64,000 nt of DNA from Neobacillus muris (GTDB lineage Bacteria; Bacillota; Bacilli; Bacillales; Cytobacillaceae), in contig NZ_CALPDF010000020.1 in NCBI RefSeq assembly GCF_943193175.1, forward strand, positions 1 to 64,000. Direction: 5' to 3'. Positions within the stretch are counted from its first letter, which is position 1, and every line of letters starts with the position of its first letter. A program made the position numbers and the translations under genes. A model generated the notes under the pieces. That model was not told where the DNA came from. It saw only the letters and a list, made by a program, of their open reading frames with translations, and searched no databases. Shown here piece after piece: positions 1 through 8,654 of this stretch.

Positions 1-204
1 GATTTGACACCCCGTATCATACCAAGAGGGCTCTTTTTTGTTCAAGTCCCCGAAAATCCTTCTAACAGGAATGCTCCTTTCTCAGTGTTTACATTACCTG
101 CAATGTTTGGCCACTTATCAATAAAAAGTACAGACTTACATTTTGCCAAGTATGCAAAAAAACTGAGCCTTAAAACCCTGCTCCAACCAATAAATAATAG
201 AATG

Positions 205-1614
205 TCAGCTCTTATTAACTCTAACGAGTTTGCGGAAAACCGTTAATTTGCAAATTTTAACTAAGTTTATAAATTCCCCTTTCATTAATAGTAATGATAA
301 TACCACAGTACATACTACATAAATCACAAACCCCAAAATAGAATTAAGTCCATATCCACATACTAAGTATAAAACTACTTCAACTATCAAATAGAAAATC
401 TCTTTTAATGAAAAACTAATTTCTTTGTGATCAAGACTGCAGAGTATCAACCAAACAATAGCTGAAAGAAATGTTCCAACAGCAAAAGCCTCTTTTACAT
501 GGTATAAAGAATAACAAACAATATTAAACACAAACCCAACAAATATAACTATGACAAGCTTAATAAAATATTTATGCTGTTCTTTATTTGCTTTATATAG
601 ATTCACATAAATACTTTTAATTATTATATAGAATAATTGTGCGCCAAATAACAAAAATATAACTTTTGTTGACTCTAAATATTTTTGCAAGAAATGTTCC
701 AATATGAACTTCACCGGAAAAGCACACGAAATAAGTGCCACCGCAAAAACCATCACAGAATTTCGGATTTGGTGTATCTTATTTATATCTTTCTCTTTGC
801 AAAAATAGTTATACATCGTAATTGATATTGGAGTAACTGCAACATTCATGAAATTCTGCATACTAACAGCAAACGAGTATTGCGCAAAAGCCGTACTATT
901 CATCAATAATTTAACAAACCACAGGTCCAACCCCGTTAGTAAAATTGATGAAAAGTTCCCCAAAGTTAAGAGAATTCCACTTTTTATGTTATCAAGTAAT
1001 ACATAAGGTGAAAACCTAAAGAAGTGAAAGCTCAACTTTGTTTTTCTTTGAATATAAGTTTCCAATATAATCCAAAGTACAACATCTACAATGATAAAAA
1101 CAAAAATATATGGATATGGATTATCCGTTCTAACAATAAAAATTAAGATTATATCTAAAACAAAATATGAAATAGTTGTCCCGTTCAGGACCCGCCCATA
1201 TATGTCAAATTCACCAACTGATTGGTATAGATATTTAAAATAAGCCACCATATTTGCTGGCAGGATTGAAAGGCCAAATAACACAAGGATTGGATCTCTT
1301 GCAAAAACTCCAATTAGGACCCCTATAATATTCACTACAATCTGGAATATCCTTAATGTCGAAAGACTATCTATTAATGAAGCCCTTCCTATTTCAGAAA
1401 GATTTTTTCCCCCATATTTCAAATAAACTCCGTCAACATAACCCAAATGTAGCAATCCAGCATACGCCGCATAAAGCTGAAAGGTTTTTATCGATGCGTA
1501 GGTATCAACCGTGAGAAAACGTGGCAAAATAAAGCTACTTAACAAGCTAAAGCATAGATTAATAATATTAGCGATTAAGACAACAGTCATTCCTCGCTTA
1601 AGTGAATTATTCAT
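205..1614 (-). CDS. Wzx-type polysaccharide flippase
   Basis: A 469-aa polytopic membrane protein of the oligosaccharide flippase (MOP/Wzx) superfamily. The N-terminus (MNNSLKRGM) runs into about a dozen hydrophobic segments separated by short basic loops. The expected role is to flip the undecaprenyl-linked repeat unit across the membrane before polymerisation. I chose the ATG at 1614 rather than an in-frame codon at 1647 because an AGAAGAG-like ribosome site precedes it and because it overlaps the stop of the upstream DUF4422 gene by only 8 nt, which suggests translational coupling. It is the last gene of the minus-strand cluster inside the window. Sequence divergence makes substrate prediction impossible. 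Confidence 0.85.
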   Translation of the reverse strand: MNNSLKRGMTVVLIANIINLCFSLLSSFILPRFLTVDTYASIKTFQLYAAYAGLLHLGYVDGVYLKYGGKNLSEIGRASLIDSLSTLRIFQIVVNIIGVLIGVFARDPILVLFGLSILPANMVAYFKYLYQSVGEFDIYGRVLNGTTISYFVLDIILIFIVRTDNPYPYIFVFIIVDVVLWIILETYIQRKTKLSFHFFRFSPYVLLDNIKSGILLTLGNFSSILLTGLDLWFVKLLMNSTAFAQYSFAVSMQNFMNVAVTPISITMYNYFCKEKDINKIHQIRNSVMVFAVALISCAFPVKFILEHFLQKYLESTKVIFLLFGAQLFYIIIKSIYVNLYKANKEQHKYFIKLVIVIFVGFVFNIVCYSLYHVKEAFAVGTFLSAIVWLILCSLDHKEISFSLKEIFYLIVEVVLYLVCGYGLNSILGFVIYVVCTVVLSLLLMKGEFINLVKICKLTVFRKLVRVNKS

Positions 1615-2485
1615 GATTCTTTTCTCTTCTGATAACCAGCAAGCCAAGGATTCTAATGTATCTAACTGCAGTCAGTAGACTATGATGTTTTCTTATAAAA
1701 CGAATAAGTTTCGCCTTCAAATTATCATGCTGGTACTCATAAAAACCATCTGTCTCTGTATTTCTTACTTCAAGTCTGTAAATTTCTTTTTGAGTAAACT
1801 TATTGTAAAACCATACTAATAATAGGTATTCTGAAATAAATCCATCTACTCTAGGTATTCTTTCTTCTCCCCTTAAGCTTATTTCGTTATCATATTTTTT
1901 CAATACCTCAAAAACCCAAGAAGAATACTCATCAAATATATCTTTCGAGGTTATAAGCATATTTCCCCAAATGGTAAAACGGCCATACATAACTTTTTTA
2001 AAGCTTTCATATAATTCTGGATAATCACTTTTTATGATTTTATTGATAATAACCCAGTGCTTGTCCTGTTTTTCATCCGGTCTATTTGGATAGAGCTTTC
2101 CATAACCAGGATATTTCACAGTAGGATAAGCCATTATAACTTTATATTTACCTAAAATAGTCCTTATTTGATCGGCCGTCAGGATATCATCTTCATATGA
2201 TTTTGATTTTCCGGAATACCCAAAAAAATATCTTCTATAATGGCATATCCCTGTGTATTTAATGGTATCTGGCATATTCTTCCACGCCCAATACTGAGCT
2301 GTCAATTCGCAATAATACGGATTCTCCATCGCAATATTATCTCCTGTATCATCACATAAGTACCCTAACTGAGATGCTTCTTCATCTGACAGAACATTGC
2401 CAACTTTAATGACACTATATCCATTAGGAACTAATGCATCATCAAATTTCTTATGCGTAACTACGAGAATATTTATATCATTCAT
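1607..2485 (-). CDS. DUF4422-family polysaccharide glycosyltransferase
   Basis: A 292-aa soluble protein resembling the DUF4422 family (capsular/exopolysaccharide glycosyltransferases). It shows the N-terminal ILVVTHK strand, the conserved GICHYRRYF block at about residues 79-87, and ENPYYCELTAQYWAWKN before it. Families with this layout transfer a sugar, often galactofuranose or a related residue, onto a lipid-linked repeat unit; the exact donor cannot be read here. It lies between the acetyltransferase (18 nt upstream) and the flippase it overlaps, so it belongs to the same operon. Composition is AT-rich like its neighbours. Confidence 0.8.
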   Translation of the reverse strand: MNDINILVVTHKKFDDALVPNGYSVIKVGNVLSDEEASQLGYLCDDTGDNIAMENPYYCELTAQYWAWKNMPDTIKYTGICHYRRYFFGYSGKSKSYEDDILTADQIRTILGKYKVIMAYPTVKYPGYGKLYPNRPDEKQDKHWVIINKIIKSDYPELYESFKKVMYGRFTIWGNMLITSKDIFDEYSSWVFEVLKKYDNEISLRGEERIPRVDGFISEYLLLVWFYNKFTQKEIYRLEVRNTETDGFYEYQHDNLKAKLIRFIRKHHSLLTAVRYIRILGLLVIRREKNHE

Positions 2486-2503
2486 TCTTCTTACCCCATC
2501 TGT

Positions 2504-3220
2504 TTATAAAAAATGATAATGCTTACCTTTAAATTGATACATAAGGGATTTATTCCTTGTACCAATTGGCTTTGCCGGAACTCCACCAGCTATAATAAAT
2601 TCCTCAACATCCTTCGTTACTACAGCCCCCGAAGCTGCTACAGATCCCTTGGAAAGACGCACGCCTGGCAAAACAGTCACATTACTGCTTAGCCAAACAT
2701 AGTCCTCAACAACAACAGCTTGGCCCTCATCAAGGCATCTAAAGTATTCATCATTAACAGAGTGCTGTAATGTCCATATTTGTACACCCGAAGATAAATT
2801 TACATTATGTCCTATTTCAATGCCCATTCTTCCATCTAGAATGCATTTGTCCCCAATCACACTATCTCCAATTGTTATATTCCACGGTTCTCTTATCTCG
2901 AAACCATAGTAAAGTACTGTTTTGGGAGTCATCTTCATTCCATATATATACTTCAATATAATCTTTCTCCAAGTATGAGACGGAAAATAGGCTAATAAAA
3001 ACAGTTTGTATCTGATAAATCCATCAATCCACATTATTACAGCTGCTATAATGGATTTTTTATACTTCTTTTCCGGTGAAGCGCTCCTATAATCGCCCGT
3101 ATTTCCATTCTTTTGTTTTCTCAAAAATCGTTTTCTCATTAATCGAGCATAAATCGACGTAAGAATTGCTTGGGCTATAACTATTAAAAGCAATAATGCA
3201 ATCTTAATCATAAACCTCAT
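2504..3220 (-). CDS. Hexapeptide-repeat (WcaF-like) O-acetyltransferase
   Basis: A 238-aa protein with one N-terminal membrane segment (about residues 4-24), a basic linker, and a C-terminal left-handed beta-helix of the LbH acyltransferase class. Imperfect hexapeptide turns such as IGDSVIG, IEIGHNV and LSKGSVAA are visible. The WTLQHS block supplies the likely catalytic histidine, and GGVPAKPIG is the usual C-terminal signature. It probably O-acetylates a sugar of the repeat unit using acetyl-CoA. Its start overlaps the stop of the polymerase gene by 4 nt. The membrane anchor is unusual for soluble NodL/WcaF enzymes but common in capsule loci. Confidence 0.8.
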   Translation of the reverse strand: MRFMIKIALLLLIVIAQAILTSIYARLMRKRFLRKQKNGNTGDYRSASPEKKYKKSIIAAVIMWIDGFIRYKLFLLAYFPSHTWRKIILKYIYGMKMTPKTVLYYGFEIREPWNITIGDSVIGDKCILDGRMGIEIGHNVNLSSGVQIWTLQHSVNDEYFRCLDEGQAVVVEDYVWLSSNVTVLPGVRLSKGSVAASGAVVTKDVEEFIIAGGVPAKPIGTRNKSLMYQFKGKHYHFL

Positions 3221-4437
3221 TCCTTCTGATAATATTTACTTGCACTGAAAAAGATCATCACCACGGGCATATACAAAATTTTATTAGTGTCTGTAAAAAT
3301 AAGGTTAACGCTAGTTATAGCCAAATATACAATTAACATAAAAAGGAGCAAATAATGTTCGTCATCAATCTTGTTTCTAAACAGTATTAATTTAGATATC
3401 ATCGCTCGATACAAAATACACATCCATATAAGACCAATAGCCCCAAACTTACTTACAAAACCTATAATTCCAACATCACTTTGATAGAAATTTCCATTCC
3501 CCCCCAGAAGAATCGATGAGGTTGATAATGTCTCAGATCCACTTAAGAACCCTAGTCCTGTCAGTGGGTATTCTAGGAATTTATCCCAATAATAATCTAA
3601 AGCTTTAAACCTCACCGCAATTCCCATATCTTCTTGGAACAGGGTATTAATGGATACCATTATATTTGATAAAAACAAACCAATTACGCAAAAGCCCAGT
3701 AACGCGTATAATAATATTTTTATCTTTATGCTCGTTTTTTTATTAAATAAAATACCTATTATTAGTGCAACAATAAGGTAAAGCATGAGACTTCTGGTCT
3801 TAATAATAAAGTACAAGTTTATGCATAATAATATCAAATAACTGATGTATAAGCGCTTTTCCTTCGTACTAATATCCCTAGCAAGAAGCTTAGAAATAGC
3901 AATAAAGAATCCAAGTATTAGCGCCAAACTACCTATTTCGAACCGTGGAGTATCATATCGATATTTTATATACGTATCTAGCCTTAATATATCTACTCCG
4001 CCAAGCAAAGAAACATATTCTACTATAGATATAACTGAACATATTATGGCTACAATTACAATTGCCTTTTTCAAATACTCTATAGCATCTTTATTTTTAC
4101 AATAATGTTTCATAGCAAACGTCGCCAGAATGGCTGCAACATAATAAATGGATTCCTTAATCGTGTAATACCATGGTTGATCATAACGCAGTCTTGCAAC
4201 AACAATTGATACCAGAATCATAGCAATAAATAATATGTTGGCAAGCAAAAAACCATCTTTATAAATTTTTATTCTAGAAAAAAGGAACAATACTATAGAT
4301 ATCAGTATTATAAATATTGCTTGCTGGTCCACATTGTAAACACTGCTGTTTATATAATTATAAAAGCCGAAAAAGGAAGCAAGTCCATTTACAAACAAAA
4401 ATATATATAATCTTGATACTTTTATTTTTCCTTTCAT
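3217..4437 (-). CDS. Wzy-like O-antigen/capsule polymerase
   Basis: A 406-aa integral membrane protein with roughly ten to eleven hydrophobic helices and one larger extracytoplasmic loop (about residues 250-310, including YYWDKFLEYPLTGLGFLSG). The loop motif PLTGLGF matches the usual O-antigen ligase/polymerase pattern. It would link flipped repeat units into long chains on the outer face of the membrane. The gene is AT-rich and overlaps the acetyltransferase start. About 155 nt upstream lacks an intact gene and contains a remnant (4504-4626). Assignment rests on topology, the loop motif and context because Wzy proteins are poorly conserved. Confidence 0.75.
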   Translation of the reverse strand: MKGKIKVSRLYIFLFVNGLASFFGFYNYINSSVYNVDQQAIFIILISIVLFLFSRIKIYKDGFLLANILFIAMILVSIVVARLRYDQPWYYTIKESIYYVAAILATFAMKHYCKNKDAIEYLKKAIVIVAIICSVISIVEYVSLLGGVDILRLDTYIKYRYDTPRFEIGSLALILGFFIAISKLLARDISTKEKRLYISYLILLCINLYFIIKTRSLMLYLIVALIIGILFNKKTSIKIKILLYALLGFCVIGLFLSNIMVSINTLFQEDMGIAVRFKALDYYWDKFLEYPLTGLGFLSGSETLSTSSILLGGNGNFYQSDVGIIGFVSKFGAIGLIWMCILYRAMISKLILFRNKIDDEHYLLLFMLIVYLAITSVNLIFTDTNKILYMPVVMIFFSASKYYQKE

Positions 4438-4503
4438 AGACTATGCCATTCCTTTCATCACAAGCCTCTCTATCTGAGACTCCTAATTCTGCTTTTCACT
4501 GTT

Positions 4504-4626
4504 TCATCGATACATATCTCGCGCATACCAAGGAATCCCACTTGTGTAATCTTTGATATATGTTGGGCGGCCTGTTGATGCTAAATTATTCTCTATAGTA
4601 TCTTCGATATAATCTTTTCGTATATA
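4504..4626 (-). pseudogene. Remnant 3' end of an unidentified gene
   Basis: On the minus strand a 40-codon open stretch with protein-like composition ends in TGA at 4504-4506. It contains GRPTYIKDYTSGIPWYAR and has no start codon or ribosome site. It begins just inside the 3' end of the CDP-glycerol-type transferase but in a different frame. It looks like the C-terminal tail of a deleted gene, or a frameshifted older C-terminus of the neighbour. I do not recognise the family. Confidence 0.35.
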
Positions 4627-5762
4627 TTATAACTAGAAGTAGCTTCCAGAACTGAATTCAAGTAGTTACTTATTGAGTGATACCTGTCTTCTTCAAAACA
4701 TGAATCTTTGAAATAAGCAATTAAATCTTCGCTTGTCAAACATATTTTACCCGGTAACGTTGATTCTACATTATCAAACACAAAACCTCTATTATCCCGG
4801 TATTCATCAAAGTCCGGAATAAAAAATGCTAAAGATCCACCTGTAAGTACATAATCTATAAAAACAGATGAATAATCTGTTATCATCCCACAACTTCCAG
4901 CAATAAATCTATACAACGGCACTTTTTCTTCTAATAGCAACTGATCGTTAATAAGTTTTATATTTGGACAATTATCCAAGTAATCCAGATGTTCAACCGA
5001 ATCCAACGGATGAGGTTTGACATAAAGCAATCTTGATTGCTCCATCAGAAGTTTATTTATGCTTTTCCATTCTTCTTTACTTAGATTGAATAGCTTATTT
5101 TCTATGATTGTTGCATCTTGCCTACTCAGCAATAACTTTGAATTGGTCTTTCTAAATGTCGGCATATAGATATAGTAATCACTTCCGTTTGCTTTAGAAT
5201 ACCTAAACTTTTCAAAAAGATAATCGTTTCGTGGCTGCCCACATATATATACCTGTTCTTTCTTTGCTTTAAATATTTTAGTAAATAACTCTTGAAAGAC
5301 AGGCGCTGTTACAGAATAATAGTCACCTGTAGTAATTCCATGAGAAACATCTTTTTCATTCATGTACCCTATCTTTTTCAGGGGCATGCCATGCCACAAT
5401 AGAACATGCTTTTGCTTTTTAGACTGAAAATCATATAAACCATGAGAAGAGATTAGAATTTTCGAACGCATATAGTAAAAAACAGAAGCCACAGAATATT
5501 TTGGAACGATGAGCGTCCTTATGTTGCGATTCTGAAATTCGTCTTCAATCCAACTTTGTATGTTTTCTTTTTTATTTTTATCTTGTAAATGCCAAACAAA
5601 CGTATAGTCTTTTAATTTCGAGTTTTTCAACATAAAAGCATATAACGCTTGTGGATTGTCGCTAAAATCAGGATTAGAGCAGAAAGAAATCATTTTTCCT
5701 TTGGGCATTACTACATTTATCGCAGTAAGTATTGCTTTAACACTTTTTTTAAAATTGCCCAA
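4593..5762 (-). CDS. CDP-glycerol glycerophosphotransferase-family protein (TagB/TagF-like)
   Basis: A 389-aa protein of the CDP-glycerol:glycerophosphotransferase family, which transfers glycerol-phosphate (or a related alditol phosphate) from a CDP-activated donor at the cytoplasmic membrane. Family landmarks include the FVWHLQDK strand near the N-terminus, HVLLWHGMPLKKIG, YMPTFRKTN, KPHPLD and ITDYSSVFIDY, the last two belonging to the nucleotide-binding C-terminal domain. I preferred the TTG at 5762 over the GTG at 5780 because AAGGAG lies 8 nt before it. The tagD homologue 2.3 kb upstream makes the probable donor CDP-glycerol. It overlaps the preceding GT2 gene by 14 nt. Confidence 0.85.
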   Translation of the reverse strand: MGNFKKSVKAILTAINVVMPKGKMISFCSNPDFSDNPQALYAFMLKNSKLKDYTFVWHLQDKNKKENIQSWIEDEFQNRNIRTLIVPKYSVASVFYYMRSKILISSHGLYDFQSKKQKHVLLWHGMPLKKIGYMNEKDVSHGITTGDYYSVTAPVFQELFTKIFKAKKEQVYICGQPRNDYLFEKFRYSKANGSDYYIYMPTFRKTNSKLLLSRQDATIIENKLFNLSKEEWKSINKLLMEQSRLLYVKPHPLDSVEHLDYLDNCPNIKLINDQLLLEEKVPLYRFIAGSCGMITDYSSVFIDYVLTGGSLAFFIPDFDEYRDNRGFVFDNVESTLPGKICLTSEDLIAYFKDSCFEEDRYHSISNYLNSVLEATSSYNIYEKIISKIL

Positions 5763-6642
5763 TTTTCCTTCTCCTTCCACACATTTGTTTAATTAGTGCG
5801 AGTATAGTCATCTCAATTGTTGAATAACCCATTGCAACTTTTAAAGCAGCTCTTTTAAATGCCCCGATTTTGTTATATTCAACTTCAAAGTAATATCTTG
5901 CTTTCATCATCAATTTATTGATTTGAAGTTCTTTCAAATACTTCTTTGTTGTCACTGAGTGCATGTGGTCATAATAAACATCTGTCACCAGTCCGCACTT
6001 ATATCCTTGTTTTTTTAGTCGAAATGAAATTATTCTTTCTTCACAGTATAAAAACAACGTTTGATCAAAAAGACCAACTTGTTCTAATGCATCTCTTTTA
6101 AATGCAAGGAACGAGCCTGGTAGAACATCCACATCCATGATTTTTTGGGAGAAGTTCACTTTTCTTATTTTTTTTGAATTCCTTTTTCTATATACTGAAA
6201 AGCACATTCCAAGATCAAATTGATAATTAGGTAAATCCCAATAAGGGGCGTTTGAGATATTACCGTTAATATCATTCATAACTGGTGCCAATAAAGCATA
6301 TGGTGTAGTTTGCAATAAATACTTAATCTCTTCTACCGTTTCATTGGTAAATAAAACATCTGGGTTTGCAATTACAATCATGTCACTATCAAAACTATCT
6401 ATAGCATATCGAATTCCGACATTATTTCCGTATGCATATCCCCCATTTCGGTCGCTTTTAATAACATGACATTTGTTACTCTGGTTATTCAGCAATCTTT
6501 CGTACGAATCATTAGTTGAACAATTATCGACCACAACGATACGATCAATTGCTGAATAATCCTTTATACTATGAATTAAGTAATTTGTAGTTGTGTAATC
6601 ATTATAATTCAACACAATTACCGCCAACTTATTGTTTCCCAT
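5749..6642 (-). CDS. GT2-family glycosyltransferase (rhamnosyltransferase-like)
   Basis: A 297-aa GT-A fold glycosyltransferase of family 2. The N-terminal VIVLNYNDY strand, VVDNCSTN (donor binding), GGYAYGNNVG, and VIANPDV with its metal/nucleotide-binding aspartate are all visible. They are followed by GSFLAFKRDALEQVGLFDQTLF, typical of rhamnosyltransferase-like enzymes. It should add one sugar to the lipid-linked repeat unit at the cytoplasmic face. Its ATG overlaps the TAA of the upstream GT4 gene by one base (TAATG), so the two are translationally coupled. Donor and acceptor cannot be assigned from sequence alone. Confidence 0.85.
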   Translation of the reverse strand: MGNNKLAVIVLNYNDYTTTNYLIHSIKDYSAIDRIVVVDNCSTNDSYERLLNNQSNKCHVIKSDRNGGYAYGNNVGIRYAIDSFDSDMIVIANPDVLFTNETVEEIKYLLQTTPYALLAPVMNDINGNISNAPYWDLPNYQFDLGMCFSVYRKRNSKKIRKVNFSQKIMDVDVLPGSFLAFKRDALEQVGLFDQTLFLYCEERIISFRLKKQGYKCGLVTDVYYDHMHSVTTKKYLKELQINKLMMKARYYFEVEYNKIGAFKRAALKVAMGYSTIEMTILALIKQMCGRRRKIGQF

Positions 6643-7793
6643 TAACTCTGTTCCCCTATACTTTTGCTATAAGCCTCAAGAACTTGTTTTCCTATGGTTG
6701 TCCAGCTCAATCGAACTTCAATGTCCTTTTTACCATCTTTAGCGTATTTTTCTGCAATATCAGGGTTGTCTAAATAGAAGCATAAAGCATCGGCAAGTTG
6801 ATCGGGATCTCTAGATTTTACAAGTAAACCAGTTTCTTTGTCTTTAACAACCGTCAAAAATTCACCTTCTGTTGTAGCAACTATTGGCTTCTCATATGCA
6901 TACCCTAACTGAACAACACCACTCTGATAAATCTGTAAATATGGTAATGCAACAATATCTGAAGCACAAAAGTAATATTTGATTTCATCATCGTCAATAA
7001 ACCGAATATCAGCCCGAACAAATTCTCCAATCTTCAATTCATCAATTATCTGCTGATAAATAGAAAAATCATCTTTCCATACCTTTCCGGCAATAACACA
7101 AAGCGATTCCGGATGTTTATCTGCCACCTTACGCATAGCCTTCAACAGAACATCGACACCTTTAACTTTCTTTATCTGTCCAAAGAATAAGATAACCTTC
7201 TTGTTTTCTGGTAATTTCAGATAATTTCTGCTTTCTTCTTTTGTTGCTTTCTCAGCATATTCCATAAAATGACCATGCGGAATATATACAATCTTCTCTT
7301 TTGATACACCAAAGTCATAAACCAGTGTCTTCTCATTCATTCTAGCTTGATTAATGACCAAATCTGAATGTGAATAAATCCTTTTATGAAAGTGAAAATC
7401 GTAGAATTTCTTATTAAACGGCAATAGGTCATGGATAGTCGTTACAACCTTAACTCCATGCTTTCTAAGCACCTGATGATAGTGGAAATCCAAAGGAGAG
7501 AAGATGTACCACTGAACATGAACAATCTTTACATTACTTTGAAGGCAATATTTCACAACTCTTTCCCAACTCCGACGATAACTTAAGAACTTGTTTACTG
7601 GCCACTTTTCCTTGCTATAGTTATAAAAATAGTTTAAATAGGTAACATCACTGTAGGAGGAAACATCATCATCTTCTATTCCGCACACTACAATATCTAC
7701 ACCAATTTTCTTAAGTGCACGAGCAAGAGAAAATGTATATTTATTGCTCACTTCTGGTATTTGGTTTAAAAACAAAACCTTCTCTTTTATCAT
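6642..7793 (-). CDS. GT4-family glycosyltransferase
   Basis: A 383-aa GT-B glycosyltransferase of family 4. The N-terminal domain contains VHVQWYIFSPLDF and TIHDLLPF. The C-terminal donor domain has ILFFGQIKKVKGVDVLLKA, VIAGKVW, ASDIVALPYLQIYQSGVVQLGYAYEKPIVAT and GLLVKSRDPDQLA, the standard retaining-GT arrangement. The ATG at 7793 is preferred because GGAG sits 9 nt upstream and the codon overlaps the stop of the short chimeric ORF as ATGA. It probably extends the repeat unit. Its translation seems coupled to the decayed ORF before it, so that remnant may persist because it supports translation of this gene. Confidence 0.85.
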   Translation of the reverse strand: MIKEKVLFLNQIPEVSNKYTFSLARALKKIGVDIVVCGIEDDDVSSYSDVTYLNYFYNYSKEKWPVNKFLSYRRSWERVVKYCLQSNVKIVHVQWYIFSPLDFHYHQVLRKHGVKVVTTIHDLLPFNKKFYDFHFHKRIYSHSDLVINQARMNEKTLVYDFGVSKEKIVYIPHGHFMEYAEKATKEESRNYLKLPENKKVILFFGQIKKVKGVDVLLKAMRKVADKHPESLCVIAGKVWKDDFSIYQQIIDELKIGEFVRADIRFIDDDEIKYYFCASDIVALPYLQIYQSGVVQLGYAYEKPIVATTEGEFLTVVKDKETGLLVKSRDPDQLADALCFYLDNPDIAEKYAKDGKKDIEVRLSWTTIGKQVLEAYSKSIGEQS

Positions 7794-7996
7794 AATGCAA
7801 CTCTCCAATAATAAAGCATGTCTTCAGTGGTCTGATTCATAGGAATTTTCTGATGCCAACCGATATCTTTTTTCAGCTTTGTTACATCGCCAACAATAAT
7901 TTTCTCGTCTGTCTGGCGAAGTAGTTTGGAGTCAAGTTTGATTTCCGTTCTGCCGCCAAAGAATGACATACGGAACTGTGTTTTTGTAATAATCAT
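7790..7996 (-). pseudogene. Chimeric remnant: GHMP-type sugar kinase N-terminus joined to epimerase/dehydratase C-terminus
   Basis: A 68-codon ORF with a good ribosome site (CGGAGAAAG before ATG) that does not resemble one complete protein. Residues 1-15 (MIITKTQFRMSFFGG) match the start of GHMP sugar kinases such as heptose-7-phosphate kinase. From about residue 17 on, IKLDSKLLRQTDEKIIVGD and KKDIGWHQKIPMNQT...YYWR match the C-terminus of NDP-sugar epimerase/GDP-mannose dehydratase-type enzymes. The join near 7950 is most simply an in-frame deletion that removed most of two adjacent sugar-nucleotide genes. The product is unlikely to be enzymatically active. Confidence 0.7.
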
Positions 7997-8013
7997 GGTT
8001 TCTTTCTCCGTTC

Positions 8014-8409
8014 TTACTTCTTGATCAAATCATTTTTAATCTGAGTAGTGCTAATTTCAGGTGTTCTAGGCAGATAGACCACTTCTACTCCTTCATCTTT
8101 CAAGAAATCAAATTTTCCTTTCCAGTCATCGCCCATTACAAAAGTATCAATGTGATACTCATGAACATCAGTTTTCTTTTGTTCCCAGCAAATTTCTGGA
8201 ATAACCAAATCGACATAACGAATTGACTCAAGAAGAGCTTTTCTCTGTTCATATGTGAAATAACATTTCTTCCGTTTTTCATTCCAGTTAAACTCATCAG
8301 TCGAAAGTACAACTACCAGATAGTCTCCAAGCTCTTTAGATCTACGAAGCAAATTAATGTGACCATAATGTAAAAGATCAAATGTGCCATAAGTAATAAC
8401 GCGTTTCAT
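8014..8409 (-). CDS. tagD: Glycerol-3-phosphate cytidylyltransferase
   Basis: A 131-aa cytidylyltransferase that makes CDP-glycerol from CTP and sn-glycerol-3-phosphate in the cytoplasm. The start MKRVITYGTFD, the HYGH nucleotide-binding motif at residues 14-17, the WNEKRKKCYFTYEQR segment and the C-terminal RTPEISTTQIK signature match TagD/GCT closely, as does the length (TagD is about 129 aa). The ATG at 8409 is used because upstream in-frame codons would add a 32-residue tail absent from the family. Its donor product would feed the CDP-glycerol-type transferase at 4593-5762, implying glycerol-phosphate in the polymer. Confidence 0.93.
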   Translation of the reverse strand: MKRVITYGTFDLLHYGHINLLRRSKELGDYLVVVLSTDEFNWNEKRKKCYFTYEQRKALLESIRYVDLVIPEICWEQKKTDVHEYHIDTFVMGDDWKGKFDFLKDEGVEVVYLPRTPEISTTQIKNDLIKK

Positions 8410-8501
8410 TCTAGTACCTCTCTTGTTTTTGATAATTATATTTTCAAAATTTTTGTCTAGAATTGTTTTTGAAAACTCTATTTTCTTAACCCTTTCACCC
8501 T

Positions 8502-8585
8502 TCAAAAAACCTTCAGATTATAATTCTCATGCTCCTCAAGCGGAACATGTATTAGGGAAAGAACTTCTCTTATATCATCCCATGT
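8502..8585 (-). pseudogene. Short C-terminal gene remnant
   Basis: A 27-codon open stretch on the minus strand (DDIREVLSLIHVPLEEH, ending NLKVF then TGA), preceded by an in-frame TAG and without a start or ribosome site. It sits in the otherwise unexplained 245 nt between the DUF1972 glycosyltransferase and tagD. The composition is protein-like, and it may be the tail of a gene lost by recombination. No family was recognised. Confidence 0.25.
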
Positions 8586-8654
8586 CTAAAGCACTACCAA
8601 GTACAAAATATTAAAGTCGTCCGTATCAATTTAGCACATTCAAATTTAATCTGC

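Noticed and set aside
4..246. An 80-codon plus-strand ORF at the window edge
   Set aside because: No ribosome site; it overlaps the flippase 3' end antisense and shows no recognisable domain. The minus strand of 1-204 has short protein-like fragments but nothing I can support.
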